The notes under the pieces are model-generated. The model was not told the origin of the DNA. It was given only the letters and a program-made list of their open reading frames with translations, and did not search any database. From Tetracentron sinense (lineage: Eukaryota; Streptophyta; Magnoliopsida; Trochodendrales; Trochodendraceae), in the NCBI GenBank assembly GCA_015143295.1, contig CM026556.1:16864547-16928546 (forward strand): a DNA stretch of 64,000 bases. Reading direction: 5' to 3'. This document shows positions 11,799 to 23,108 of this stretch, one piece after another. Position 1 is the stretch's first letter. The number at the start of each line of letters is the position of its first letter. The position numbers and the translations under genes are program-made.

Positions 11799-14700
11799 AA
11801 GATTATTGCTACTCAAAAACTATCCATGATTGCGATTCTGGAAACGAGAGTTCGTCAAGCTAATGCGCTGAGGACCTTCAAATGCATTGCCAGAGGATGG
11901 GATTTTGTTGAGAACTACAGTCACTCCACTCTTGGTAGGATCTGGGTGCTATGGGACCCATCCTTTTTCCAGCTCCAACTCCTCAATGTCACAAATCAGC
12001 TCGTCCACTGTAGAGTATCAACCTGCAACTCTGCTAATACCTTCCTCTCTTCATTCATTTATGCTTCTAACAGTGAGACTGAACGCAGATCTTTATGGCT
12101 CGACCTGGTTTCTTTAGCTTGCCCTATGGAACCATGGGTAATGCTTGGTGACTTCAATGTCATTCGGTTTCAAGGTGAAAAAATTGGTGGAGCCCCATAT
12201 CAACCACGCAATTCTCGAGAATTCAATGAATGTCTTCACCAACTGGGCATGTTTGATATAAAGAGTAAAGGTCTTTTCTGCACCTGGAGTAACTCCTCAA
12301 CGTCAGGCACCCGCCGTATTCAATGCAACCTTGATAGAGTGCTCATCAACAGCTGTTGGTGTACTCGATTTATTGGCTCAGAGGCGGATTTTTTAACTCC
12401 TGGGATTTCTGATCACTCTCCAATGATTGTATCACTCTCCTCCCCTATTCCTAGGGGACACAGGCCTTTCAAAATTTTCAACTTCTGGACTGAGCATTCA
12501 GATTTCAAAAGTATTGTAGCGGAGGTTTGGCAGATGCAATTCGAGGGTAACCCAATGTTTCAACTTGTCCAAAACTCAAAGCCCTCAAATTTCGTTTCCG
12601 GGGATGGAGCAAAGCCACTTTCAGTCAAATCAACTCTCGAATGATCCAAGCCAAACTTTTACTGGATCAGGCTCAACAACAACTCCATTCCAATCCTCAC
12701 GATGAAACTCTTGTTGCTGCTGAAAAACTTCTTCTCCGTGATTATTGTTTCTTAGCTCGATCGGAGGAAGCTGCACTCAGACAAAAATCCAGACTTCTAT
12801 GGCTCTCATTGGGAGATAACAACTCCAAATTCTTCCACAACAGCCTTGCCTCTCGTCGTGGATTCAACCGTATCTCTTCTATTATTGTTGGTGAAGTCAC
12901 TCTAACTCAAGAGGAAGAAATCAGTTCAGCTGGGGTGAACTTTTTCGAAAGACTGTTATCCAGACCTCATGATGAAGATGTTATTGGCCCTGAGGACATA
13001 ACCAGCTTTCGCACTGTCGACCCACTAGACCATTCTTTGCTAACGGCTCCCATCACACCCGCAGAGATCAAATGGGCCTTTTTTGACTGCCACGATGAGA
13101 AATCCCCTGGGCCTGATGGATTCAATGCCCATTTTTTCAAGAGCTGCTGGGATATTGTTGAAAGAGATGTTGTTAGGGCAGTTCATAATTTTTTCAAATC
13201 CTCTAAGTTGCTTACAGAGATGAACTCCACTCTCATCTCTTTAATTCCCAAAGTGGCTAGACCAAACTCCTTCTCTGATTATCGCCCTATCTCTCTCTGT
13301 AACACCATCTACAAATGCATTTCCAAGATCTTAGCATCTCGTCTCAAGCTTGTTCTACCTCGTCTTATTAGTGAAAGTCAGATGCTTTTGTCAAAGGGAG
13401 AAATATTGCCGACAGTATCCTCCTAACTCATGAGCTTGTCAGGAATTATCATCGGGACAAAGGTTCTCCTCGATGTGCCATCAAGATCGACCTCATGAAG
13501 GCCTTTGATACGGTTAGATGGGACTATCTGATCTTAATACTGCGGAAGATGAGATTTCCAGAAAGCTTTATCCAATGGTTGATTCCTTGCTTCACTTCGC
13601 CCCGCTTTTCAGTTGTTATAAATGGCTCTCCACAAGGTTATTTCAGCAGCTCACGTGGTTTGCGACAGGGTGACCCTCTCTCCCCCTTTTTGTTTGTGAT
13701 TGCTATGGAGGGATTCTCTTCTCTTCTCAACCATGCGGTTGGCTTGGGTCCACATTTCATTGCATCCGAGGTGTGATAATCCTCTCATCTCCCACATTAG
13801 TTTTGCTGACGATTTATTTGTTTTTCTCAAAGCAGACCAACAATCAGCCACTGAACTTGGCAGAGTCCTCACAAATTTCTCCTCTATATCAGGGCTTCGA
13901 CCAAATCCACAAAAGAGCCAAATGTTTTTTGCGGGGACAGCTCTATCGGTTCAATCAGCTTTCAAGCGCCTCTTGCATTTCAGAATAGGAAGTCTGCCTG
14001 TCAAATACTTGGGAATGCCTCTAATTTCTGGACGCCTCTCTGCATCTGCTTGTCAACCATTGCTTGATCGAATTCTCAGCAAAGTTCAAAACTAGAAGGC
14101 TATCTTCTTATCTTATGCTGGTCGGGTGGAACTTATCAAATCAGTCCTGAATAGTTTGCATATTTACTAGACCAAACTTCTTATCCTTCCCAAATCAATC
14201 TCCAAGCAAATAGAACAAATATGTTGCCGCTTCCTATGGTCTGGCAGTGATCTCCGAAACAAAATTCACCCCATAGCTTGGTCATCTGTTTGCTGCCCAA
14301 AACAAGGAGGACTAGGCCTTCGTAAGCTTTCAGACTGGAATAAATCTGGTATTTTACGACAAGTTTGGGCAATAGCATCTCATTCGGACAATCTATGGGT
14401 AAGATGGTGCTCCAAGAAACTCATTCGCAACAAATTCTTCTGGACTATGACAATTCCCACAGATTGCTCTTGGAGTTGGCGGAAGATTCTTCAATCTCGC
14501 GAAGTTGCAAAAAACTTAATCACTCATTCCATAACTGATGGATCCAAGACCTCTCTCTGGCATGATCCGTGGCATCCAATGGGCATTTTATCTGAGCAAT
14601 TTGGAGTTCGACTACAATATGACTCAAGTCTTCCGCGCGATGCTTTGGTGGGATCTATTATATTCGATTTTACCTGGAAACCTCCCCCAGCGATTTCTGC

Positions 14701-15892
14701 AGATCTGTTATCAGTTTGGAATGAACTTCAACTAGTGGATATCAATGCTTCCTTACCTTCTGATCGAGTAATTTGGAAGCCCAACCCCAAAGGTCAATAC
14801 TCCCTCAAATCTGCCTGGGATAGCATCAGAGTGTGCAATCCTCTTATGTCTTGGTGGAGTCTGGCGTGGTCGGGCCAATACATTCCAAGACATTCTTTTA
14901 TTTTGTGGCTAGCCATGTCCAACAAACTTCAAACTCAGGATCGCCTTCTCTCCCTAAATATCATCACTCACTCCCGATGCATTTTCTGTTGGACTTCCTC
15001 TGAGAGTCTCCAACATTTGTTTTTTGAACTTCAATTCACATCCCAAATATGGAGATCAATTCTTAGCCTCTGTCGTTACTCTTCCAGGCAGATTCTTCCT
15101 TGGAATCGTGAAGTGGAATGGGCCGCCAAAGAATTTCATGGTATGCAACTTATTCAAAACGTCAAGAGAATTGCTTTCAGCGCTACTATATATCGCATTT
15201 GGAGTGAACGAAATAACCGCGTTTTTTCTAATTCATTCAAGCCGGTGGACTCTCTAATTGGCCTAATTACCGCTGACACCAGGCTTAAGACTGAGGCCTT
15301 AAATGTGCTAGTGGAAGACTCTGCTTCAAATAGGGAATTCCTCCTTTCATGGCAGATAAACTCGAAGCTCCACAGGAAATCTGAAATCTGGTGCAAGTGG
15401 TCTCCGCCCCCTCCGAATCATTGGGTTCTCAATAGTGATGGTTCCATTCGAAATGGAGCAGCGGGCTTCGGAGGTCTTATTCGAGATTGCAATGGATATC
15501 CGCTTCTAGCTTTCGCGGCAGGTGTGGCAGAAACAGACATCTTAAAGTTGGAAATCATGGCGATAGAAAGAGGTATTGATCTAGCGCTCACCCACGGTAT
15601 CCAGCACATCTCCATCGACTCAGATTCATTACAGGCTACTCGCTACCTTCAGTCTACTAGCGATCCACCATGGTATCTTCAAAATTTAGTCACTAGATAC
15701 ATTCAAAAGCTGTCCAGATTTAACTCTCATTCCGTTCATCACATCTGGAGGGAAAGTAATGCAGGAGCAGACTTCTTAGCGAAATTTTGTAATCTAAATT
15801 GTTCTATTATTCTCTTACCAAGGGATTTTCCCCCTGATCTGTCCTCCCTATTGTTTAAGGACAGATCGGGTTGCAAATTCCTTAGATTGTAA
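11799..15892 (+). pseudogene. LINE-A copy 2 ORF2, decayed
   Basis: The ORF2 protein is spread over three frames. Endonuclease (11799-12570) keeps the catalytic-type GDFN (MLGDFNVI) and SDHSP motifs. A one-base loss in an A-run near 12573 shifts the frame, and further single-base shifts lie near 13380 and 13740-13770. Two TAG codons at 14093-14095 and 14168-14170 stand where copy 1 has Trp. Reverse transcriptase keeps GPDGF, LRQGDP and FADD (13802-13813). From 14171 to the natural stop at 15890-15892 the frame is clean, covering the zinc module and an RNase H with NSDGS, LEIMA, DSDS and ESNAGADF all intact. The total is three frameshifts and two nonsense changes, so it cannot make an active protein. 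Confidence 0.93.
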
Positions 15893-15918
15893 TTTTCACC
15901 TATTTATTTTATCTGGTC

Positions 15919-15959
15919 GGGGTCCGCCTAACCCAAGCTTGCCCTCCAAAAAAAAAAAA
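15919..15959 (+). other. LINE-A copy 2 3' stem-loop and poly-A
   Basis: The conserved GGGGTCCGCCTAACCC block starts at 15919, with one change in the distal stem (ACCCA for ACCCC). Then GCTTGCCCTCC and 12 A. The GCCCTCC-A(n) terminus is the best match in this window for the micro-insertions found in the satellite near 48.7, 57.8 and 62.9 kb. Confidence 0.75.
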
Positions 15960-18900
15960 TGGTGCGCGTTTGTATGTTTAGGCCGAAGTATACTTTCTAA
16001 GTATGGATGTCGGCCTCTCGGTACCCAAATTGAGGAAACGACCTCGGATTCCATCGAAATGAATTCTCACAGTTAGGTTGGGTTAATATACACGCGTTAG
16101 AAGAAATAGTGTTGAAATCCGACCTCCGGCATGGATTTGGTGCGCGTTTGTATGTTTAGGCCGAAGTATACTTTCTAGATATGGATTTCGTGCCTCTCGG
16201 TACCCAAATCGGGCAAACAAACTTGGATTCCATCGAAACGAATTCTCACGCTTAAGATGGGTCGAAATACAACCGTTAGAGGAAACAACATCGAAACCCG
16301 ACCCCTGGTTTTGATTTGGTGCGCGTATGTAGGTTTAGGCCGAAGTATACTTTCTAAGTATTGATTTCAGGCCTCTTAGTAACCAAATAGGGCAAACAAC
16401 CTTGGATTCCATCGAAACGAATTCTCCCACTTAGGATGGGTTGAAATACAAGCGTTAGAGGAAACAACACTGAAACCCAACCCCTTGTTTTGATTTTGTG
16501 CCCGTTTGTAGGTTTAGGCCGAAGTATACTTTCGATATATGGATTTTGAGCAGCTCGGGGCTCAAATCGGGCAAACGACCTCAGATTCCATCGAAATGAA
16601 TTCTCACACTTTTGATGGGTCGAAATACAAGCGTCAGAGGAAACAACATCGAAACCCGACCCCTGGTTTGGATTTAGTGTGCGTTTGTAGGTTTAGTACG
16701 AAGTATATTTCTAAGTATGGATTTTAGGCCTCTCCGTACCCAAATAGGGGAAACGATCTCGGATTCCGTTGAAACGAATTCTCACACTGAGGTTGGGTCA
16801 ACATACATGAATTAGAAGAAACAGCATCGAAATCCGAACCTCGATTTTGATTTGGTGCTCGTTTGTTGGCTTAGGCCGAAGTATACTTTCTAAGTATGGA
16901 TTTCGGGCGCCTCCGGGCCCAAATCAGGCAAACCACGAATTCCATTGAAACAACTCTCACACTTAGGATGGGTCTAAATACAGGTGTTAAAAGAAACGAC
17001 ATCGAAAACTTACCCCCGGTTTCGATTTTGTGTCCGTTTGTATGTTTACTCCGAAGTATACTTTCTAAGTATGGAATTAAAGTTTCTTGTGCTCAAATCG
17101 GGCAAACGATCTCGGATTCCGTCAAAACGAATCATCACACTTAAGTTGGCTCAAAATACACACGTTAGAGGAAACAACATCGAAATCCGACTCCGATTTG
17201 GAATTGGTCCGAGTTTGTATGTTTAGGCCGAACTATACTTTCTAAGTATGGATTTCGGGCTTCTCGTTGCCCAAATCTGGCAAACAGGCTCCAATTCCAT
17301 CGAAACCAAATCCCACACTTAGGTTGGGTAGAAAAGCTCGTGGTCGAAAAACTAGTATCGAAATCCAACTTTAGGTTTTGATATGGTGCGCATTTGCATA
17401 TTTAGGCTGAAGTATACTTTCTAAGTATCGATTCCGGGCCTCTCGTTGCCCAAATCAGGCAAACAATCTCGAATTCCATCGATACAAAATCCCAATCTTA
17501 GGTTGGGTCGAAATACATGCGTTAGGAAAACCAGCATCAAAATCCGACCCCAGGTTTGGATATGGTGCGCGTTTGTATATTTAGGCCAAAGTATACTTTC
17601 TAAGTATGGATGTCAGCCTCTCGGTGCCCAAATTGACGAAACGACCTCGGATTCCATTGAAATGAATTCTCACAGATATACACGTGTTAGAAGAAATGCC
17701 TCTCGGTGCCCAAATCGGGCAAACCAACTCGGATTCCATCGAAACGAATCCTCACACCTAGGATGGCTCGAAATACAAGCGTTAGAGGAAACAACATCGA
17801 AACACGATCCGTGGTTTGGATTTGGTGCGTGTTTGTAGGTTTAGGCCTAATTATACTTTCTAGGTATGGACTTTGGTTTCTAAGCGCCCAAATTAGTCAA
17901 ACAACTTCGGATTCTATCGAAACGAATTCCGACACTTAGGCTGGGTCGACATAATCGTGTTAGAAGAAACGACATCGAAATCATACCCCCGGTTTGGATT
18001 TGCTGCGCATTTATAGGTTTAGGCCGAAGTATATTTTAAGTATGGAATTTGGCCTCTCTCGGTGCCTAAATCGGGCTAATGACCTCAGATTCAATCAAGA
18101 TGAATTCTCACACTTAAGTTGTGTCGAAATACACGGGTTGGAGGATACAACTTCGAAATCCAACCCCGGTTTGAATTTAGTGCGCGGTTGTATGTTTAGG
18201 CCAAAGTATACTTTCTAATTATGGATTTAGGGCCTCTCGGTGCCCAAATCGGGTAAATGAGCTCGGATTCCATTGACACGAATTCCCACACTTAGGTTGG
18301 GTCGAAATACACGTGTTAGAATAAACGGCTTCAAAATCCGATCCCTGGTTTAGATTTGGTGTGCGTTTGTATGTTTAGGACGAAGTATAGTTTCTAAGTA
18401 TGGTTTTCGGACCTCTCGGGGCCCAAATTGGGGAAACGACTTCGGATTCCATCGATACAAATTCTCACACTTAGGTTGGGTTGAAATACACGCATTAAAA
18501 GAAACAACATCGAAATCCGACCCCTGGTTTGGATTTGATACGCGTTTGTAGGTTTTGGCCAAAGTATAGTTTCTAATTATGGATTATGGGCGACTCAGGG
18601 CTCAAATCGGACAAACGACCTCAGATTCCATCCAAACAAATTCTCAAACATAGACTATGTCAAAATACATGTGATAAAAGAAACTAAATCGAAATTTGAC
18701 CCCCGGTTTGGATTTCGTGCCCGTTTGTATTTTTAGGCCGAAGTATACTTTCTAAGTATGGATATCAGTCTTCTTGTGCTCAAATCAGCCAAACGAGCTT
18801 GGATTCAATCAAAACAAATTCTCACGCTTAAGTTGGGTCGAAATACACGCGTTAGGGGAAACAACATCGAAATCCGACCCTGGATTGGATTTGAAGTGTG

Positions 18901-19212
18901 TTTGTATGTTTAGGCCGAAGAATACTTTCTAAGTATGGATTTCGGGCTGCTCGGTCCCAAATCTGGCAACGGGCTCCAATTCAACCGAAACAAAATCCCA
19001 CACTTAGGTTGGTTCGAAATACATGCGTTAGGAAAAAACAGCATCAAAATCTGACACCTAGTTTGGATATGGTGCGCGCTTGTATGTTGAGGCCGAAATA
19101 TACTTTCTAAGTATGGATGTCGGCCTCTCGGTGTCCATATTGAGGAAACTACCTCAGATTCCATCGAAACGAATTCTCACACTTAGGTTGGGTCAATATA
19201 CACGCGTTAGAA
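15960..19212. repeat. Satellite block 2, about 18 monomers
   Basis: This is the same 179-bp satellite resuming in phase after LINE-A copy 2. It is mainly class A (GGATGTCGGCC markers at about 16004, 17606 and 19116; a GGAATTAAAG marker at about 17077), with a class B run at about 17.85-18.75 kb that includes the AAGTTGTGTCG monomer (18117). A truncated monomer near 17685 joins two units with most of one missing. Confidence 0.96.
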
Positions 19213-19229
19213 GGTTGAATTCACACAAC
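19213..19229. other. Short filler at the 5' junction of LINE-A copy 3
   Basis: About 17 bases (GTTGAATTCACACAAC and neighbours) between the last clear satellite bases and the first clear LINE bases fit neither. Such filler is common at 5' junctions of truncated LINE insertions or repaired breaks. Confidence 0.5.
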
Positions 19230-20104
19230 TTTTTTTTGACTCCAGATGCACAAATCAGATTGGAAAATATGTGTTACAGCTCTGCGGTTACCCCTCTTGC
19301 TTGATTCTCCCTTGGGACCGTAAGGTTGAATGGGCGGCTAAGAAATTCCATGGTATAAATCTAATCCAGAGTATCGAACGAGTTGCATTTTGTGCCACAA
19401 TTTATCACATCTGGGCTGAACAAAATAGCAGAATATTCTCGAACTCTTCCAAATCCCTTGAGCAAGTTATTAACAGCATCATCACAGACACTGGACTCAA
19501 GATAAGCACCTCAACTAATCAGGTGGAAGACTCGGCCTGCAACAGGAATTTTCTTACCAAATTGTAGCTTTACCCTCGTTACTTTCATAAGTCCCCGCAA
19601 TGGTGTACTTGGTCCCCACCACCAATTGATCATTGGGTCCTTAACAGTGACGGCTCCGTAAGAGCTAGAGGTGCAGGCTTTGGGGATATCATACGAGACC
19701 ACAGAAGAGATCCCTTGGTGGCCTACGCAACCGGGATACTTGAAACGGATATTCTAAAGTTAGAAATCATGGCCATTGCACAAGGTCTCGAAATTGCCAA
19801 GGATTATCGAGTGCAAAACCTCGTGATTGATTCTGATTCCTTACAAGCTACCAGACATCTTTCCTCTTCGAGTGAGCCTCCTTGGACTCTAAGTAACCTT
19901 GTGGCATATTGCAAACGCCTTTTGACATATTTTTCCTCCTACACCATTCATCATATATGGCGAGAAAGCAACGCAGGAGCTGATTTTTTGGCAAAATTTT
20001 GTAATTCTCTCTCTTCTATAGTTCTTTCCCCTTGTGACTTCCCTCCTGTCTGTTCTTCTATTTTTGAGAAGGACAGAGTGGGTTGTAAATTCCTTAGATT
20101 GTAA
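19230..20104 (+). pseudogene. LINE-A copy 3 ORF2 C-terminus (RNase H), one stop
   Basis: One frame runs from about 19271 to the natural stop at 20102-20104 with a single TAG at 19565-19567, where copies 1 and 2 have Gln after Trp (WQIY, WQIN). Downstream the RNase H domain is intact by eye: NSDGS, LEIMA, DSDS and ESNAGADFLAKF. The part upstream of RNase H aligns with the stretch after the zinc module in copies 1 and 2. A fragment this short cannot mobilise itself. Confidence 0.9.
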
Positions 20105-20130
20105 TTTTTTTTTTTTATATATATCTGGTC

Positions 20131-20169
20131 GGGGTCCGCCTAACCCCAGCTTACCATCCAAAAAAAAAA
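20131..20169 (+). other. LINE-A copy 3 3' stem-loop and poly-A
   Basis: GGGGT (20131-20135) and ACCCC (20143-20147) flank the same CCGCCTA loop as copy 1; the linker ends CCATCC before ten A. It is preceded by a T-run and AT repeat just after the ORF stop. Confidence 0.75.
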
Positions 20170-20766
20170 TGTATCAAAATCTGACCTCTGGCATGGATTT
20201 GGTGCAGGTTTGTAGATTTAGGCTGAAGTATACTTTCTAGTTATGGATTTCGAGCCTCTCGATCCCCAAATCAGGCAATCAACCTCGGATTCCATCGAAA
20301 CGAATTCTCACACTTAGGATGGGTCGAAATACAAGCGTAAGAGGAAACAACATCGAAACCTGACCCCTGGTTTAGATTTGGTGCTCGTTTGTAGGTTTAG
20401 GCCGAAGTATACCTTCTAAGTATTGATTTCAGGCCTCTCAATACCCAAATAGGGCAAAAAACCTCGGATTCCATCGAAACGAATTCTCACACTTAGGATG
20501 GGTCGACATACAAGAGTTAGAGGAAACAACATCAAAAACTGACCCCTGGTTTGGATTTGTTGCGCGTTTGTAGATTAAGGCCATAGTAAACTTTCTAAGT
20601 ATGGATTTTGGGCGGCTCAAGGCTCAAATCGGGAAAACGACCTCGGATTCAATTGAAATGAATTCTCACACTTAAGATGGGTCGATATACAAGCGTTAGA
20701 GGAAACAACATCGAAACCCGACCCCTGGTTTTGATTTGGTGTGCGTTTGTAGGTTTAGGCCGAAGT
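20170..20766. repeat. Satellite block 3, about 3 monomers
   Basis: Class A monomers (GATGGGTCGAAATACAAGCG type) between LINE-A copy 3 and the solo LTR. The last monomer is cut at GGCCGAAGT and continues after the solo LTR at 23109 with GAAGTATACTC. Confidence 0.95.
20762..20766. repeat. Left target-site duplication of the solo LTR
   Basis: GAAGT stands immediately before the LTR and again at 23109-23113, the 5-bp duplication expected of LTR-element integration. Confidence 0.9.
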
Positions 20767-20990
20767 TGTAGAGCCCCGGACTTTTTCACATTTAATGCAT
20801 GACACTTTCGTTGCCATTTTGCCTTTAAAGAGGTATAATTAATAAATAAGGAAGAACTTGAAAATTTCAAAACGTCAGAAATGTTCGTTTTCGAAGTACG
20901 AACCCAACGCAAGTTGAATCGTCAAAATTGGACGAACGAGTCAAAAGTTATGGCCAAAACAGTTTGAACCTGCAATTTTCCAGAGAGTGA

Positions 20991-21028
20991 AAATTTTTGT
21001 ATGGGAAAATTTTCCCATACAAAAATTT
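20991..21028. repeat. 38-bp perfect palindrome in the solo LTR
   Basis: AAATTTTTGTATGGGAAAA is followed directly by its exact reverse complement, with no spacer. Half of it recurs near 21058-21083. It could extrude a cruciform or form a hairpin in LTR RNA; the function is unknown. Confidence 0.95.
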
Positions 21029-21091
21029 GGATCGCTCGGAGGCTATCGACTGGTCAAGATTTTTGTATGGGAAAATTTTCTAGAGTGAAAT

Positions 21092-21171
21092 TTTAACCGA
21101 TCACTCGGTTATGAAACTGATCGATCGGTAGGCAACCGATCGATCGGTCATTAACACCGATCGCTCGGTAC
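21092..21171. repeat. Cluster of CCGATCGATCGGT-type motifs in the solo LTR
   Basis: Variants ACCGATCACTCGGT, TGATCGATCGGT, ACCGATCGATCGGT and ACCGATCGCTCGGT are packed in 80 bp, each near-palindromic. This lies where the right-hand element's LTRs carry a 25-bp minisatellite instead. Confidence 0.85.
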
Positions 21172-22189
21172 TCGCGTTTTTGCAGAAATTTCAGTAAGGG
21201 TACTATGGTCTTTTGGTTGGTTTACTCTTACCTTAAGAGTCTTGCCCGAGCCTTTAGGGCATCATTCGACACTTAGAGAGTTTGAGAGAATAAGAGAAAG
21301 GGGAGAAGGCGATTCCAACCTAGGGCTTGTCTTTGGAAGAGAAATCAAAGGGTTTTGAGACCCTAGATTACTTCAAGCTCGGCTCTTCTCCAAGATCACG
21401 GCTCAAACACTCGTGGAGAGCGTTCTCCAAGCTAGGGCAGCAGCTACACGGTCGTTTTGGAAAGGGGTTTCTCCCCTCATTGTTCAAGGTCGGTACTTCT
21501 TGCTACCCTCCTAGTTATAGTTCCTCTTTTCCCTTTATTTTTCATTTGTTTTCCTTTATTTACACATGTGCTATGAAATGGATGGTTGTGAATGGTGAAT
21601 CGAGATGGAATGGGCGATTGGATGCCAATGGTTGTGTTGTGATGATTAAAATGGGGAGGGCATTGTTCCAATAATGAACATACATGCATGATTTGAGTAA
21701 AATCCATCTAGAAAAGCATGTTGTAGCGTAAATCAATAATGAACACACCATGTTTGATGAAATGCCAAGATAAATGAAAAGAATAATAAATAAAGAAAAT
21801 GCATGCTTAAACATTTATGGAAATTGCTAAGGTTATGATAGTGTGTTTTCACGCTTTCCCTAAATTGTTTAATTTATTACTTGTATATATATGGTAATGT
21901 GCAATGTATTGTGAATTCCCCAAAATGTCATATTTAATTTCCATCGTAAGTGTGTACATGATTACACGAGCACGGCATGAAACGACGTGATTTACCGATG
22001 TTTTCAAGGACGAGATGTATAGGTGGGGCATATCCTACGATATGTTTCACTTCGCTTTTGGCAAGGACAAGATGATCATGCATTGCATAGGGAAGGGTCT
22101 CTCATCCCATCGCATCACACGCATGGCATGGCATCGCATTACACGCATGGCATAGCATCTCATGACACTCAAGGCATGGCATGACACGC

Positions 22190-22340
22190 ATGGATGCTAG
22201 TTGCGACGGGCTATGAACGGCAACTAGGCATACACATTTCGCATGGATGCTAGTTGCGACGGACTATGAACGACAACTAGGCATATCATTCAGCATATAG
22301 GATACTAGTTGCGACGGACTATGAACGGCAACTAGGCATG
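22190..22340. repeat. Threefold hairpin repeat in the solo LTR
   Basis: CTAGTTGC and GCAACTAG arms around a loop of about 15 bases (GACGGACTATGAACG) occur three times, with spacing of about 55-60 bp, inside a stretch rich in CATGGCAT/GACACGCATG repeats (about 22080-22440). Confidence 0.88.
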
Positions 22341-22687
22341 TGAACATGTTTAAATTCCGAATAAGCAAGCATGATACAAGCATGACACGCATAGCATGAC
22401 ATGGCACGCATGATACAAGCATGACAAGCATGACACGGTAAATAAGTTCCCAATTACGCGAAGGGTATTTTAAGTCAAGTCGAGTGCATGGTGTTTTTCA
22501 AGGATTTTATCGGCTTTTCATGAACTGCAAGCATGATTATGAATTTCCTTATTTCATTGTATGATATTAACTGTTCCTAATTCATATATATCTATATTGT
22601 TTCCTGAGTATGCATTGCTATCTCTTGCTATAACTGTTGGTTAGTATTTAGTACCCGCTGAGTATTCCATGCTCAGCCGTACTTCTT

Positions 22688-22807
22688 ATGTCGGCAGGTT
22701 CTGAGGGAGCTGCTGCTCCATTTGATGTTTGTGCTCCTGGTCCATGGGTGGAGGAGGAGTATGTCGAGGAGCCTTCGGAGGAACCTCCCATAGAGGGTTA
22801 TCAGTAG
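22688..22807 (+). other. Small open frame (39 codons) conserved in the LTR family
   Basis: The frame runs from ATG to TAG, begins MSAGSEGAAAPFDVCAPGPW and has an acidic, proline-rich tail ending EGYQ. The same 39-codon frame with the same start and stop lies in both LTRs of the right-hand element (minus strand, 36168-36287 and 43965-44084), with three amino-acid differences (A/V, L/S, V/I). No known domain is recognised. It may be a leader peptide, an exon-like segment, or simply a conserved LTR region that happens to be open. Confidence 0.6.
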
Positions 22808-23108
22808 GTGGTGTTAGATTTTGAGTGGATTAGCTGTGGGTGAGCATGAGTGATTATATCCATGTATTTTGGCGGGCATGTCCGCACTTTCTTGTTTTGA
22901 TTTCCTTGTATTAAAACTTGGACCATGTGTATATACTTAGAGGTTTGTTAGACTTCCGCTGTGTCTTATAGTTATGCTTCCGCTGTTATCCTCTATTGTA
23001 TATGCTCTGTGGGTGTTTTGCTGGTGGTTTGTCAAGCAAGTCATGTAAGTCATGATTTAGTCGTCCACGATTCACTCTAACTCCTACGGTGGGTTTTGGG
23101 TCGCTACA

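Larger units (their letters stand above)
11799..15959 (+). mobile_element. LINE-A copy 2, 5'-truncated
   Basis: Satellite stops after GACCCCAGG at about 11798 and LINE sequence starts inside the endonuclease domain (KIIATQKLSMIAILETRV), so the copy is 5'-truncated by a short stretch of ORF2 plus all of ORF1. It ends in 12 A at 15948-15959, after which satellite resumes at TGGTGCGCG. I see no target duplication: about 8 bp of the expected monomer (TTTGGATA) is missing at the junction. It shares family and 3' end with copies 1 and 3. Confidence 0.93.
19230..20169 (+). mobile_element. LINE-A copy 3, short 3' fragment
   Basis: A 0.94-kb 5'-truncated copy that starts in the region between zinc module and RNase H and ends with the family stem-loop and ten A (20160-20169). 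The satellite flanks do not show a target duplication; a few bases of the monomer are missing and filler is present on the left. Confidence 0.92.
20767..23108 (+). mobile_element. Solo LTR of a Ty3/gypsy element related to the one at 35876-46277
   Basis: The 2342-bp sequence runs from TGTAGAGCCCCGG to TCGCTACA (TG...CA) with GAAGT on both sides. The ends and several internal blocks match the LTRs of the gypsy element further right, read in the opposite orientation, so it is a related but diverged subfamily. No coding region is present: one LTR with an intact duplication is the usual product of recombination between the two LTRs of a complete element. It carries a palindrome, a GATCGATCGGT cluster, three hairpin repeats and a small conserved open frame, listed separately. 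It is clearly older than the right-hand element, though no LTR pair remains to date it. Confidence 0.92.
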
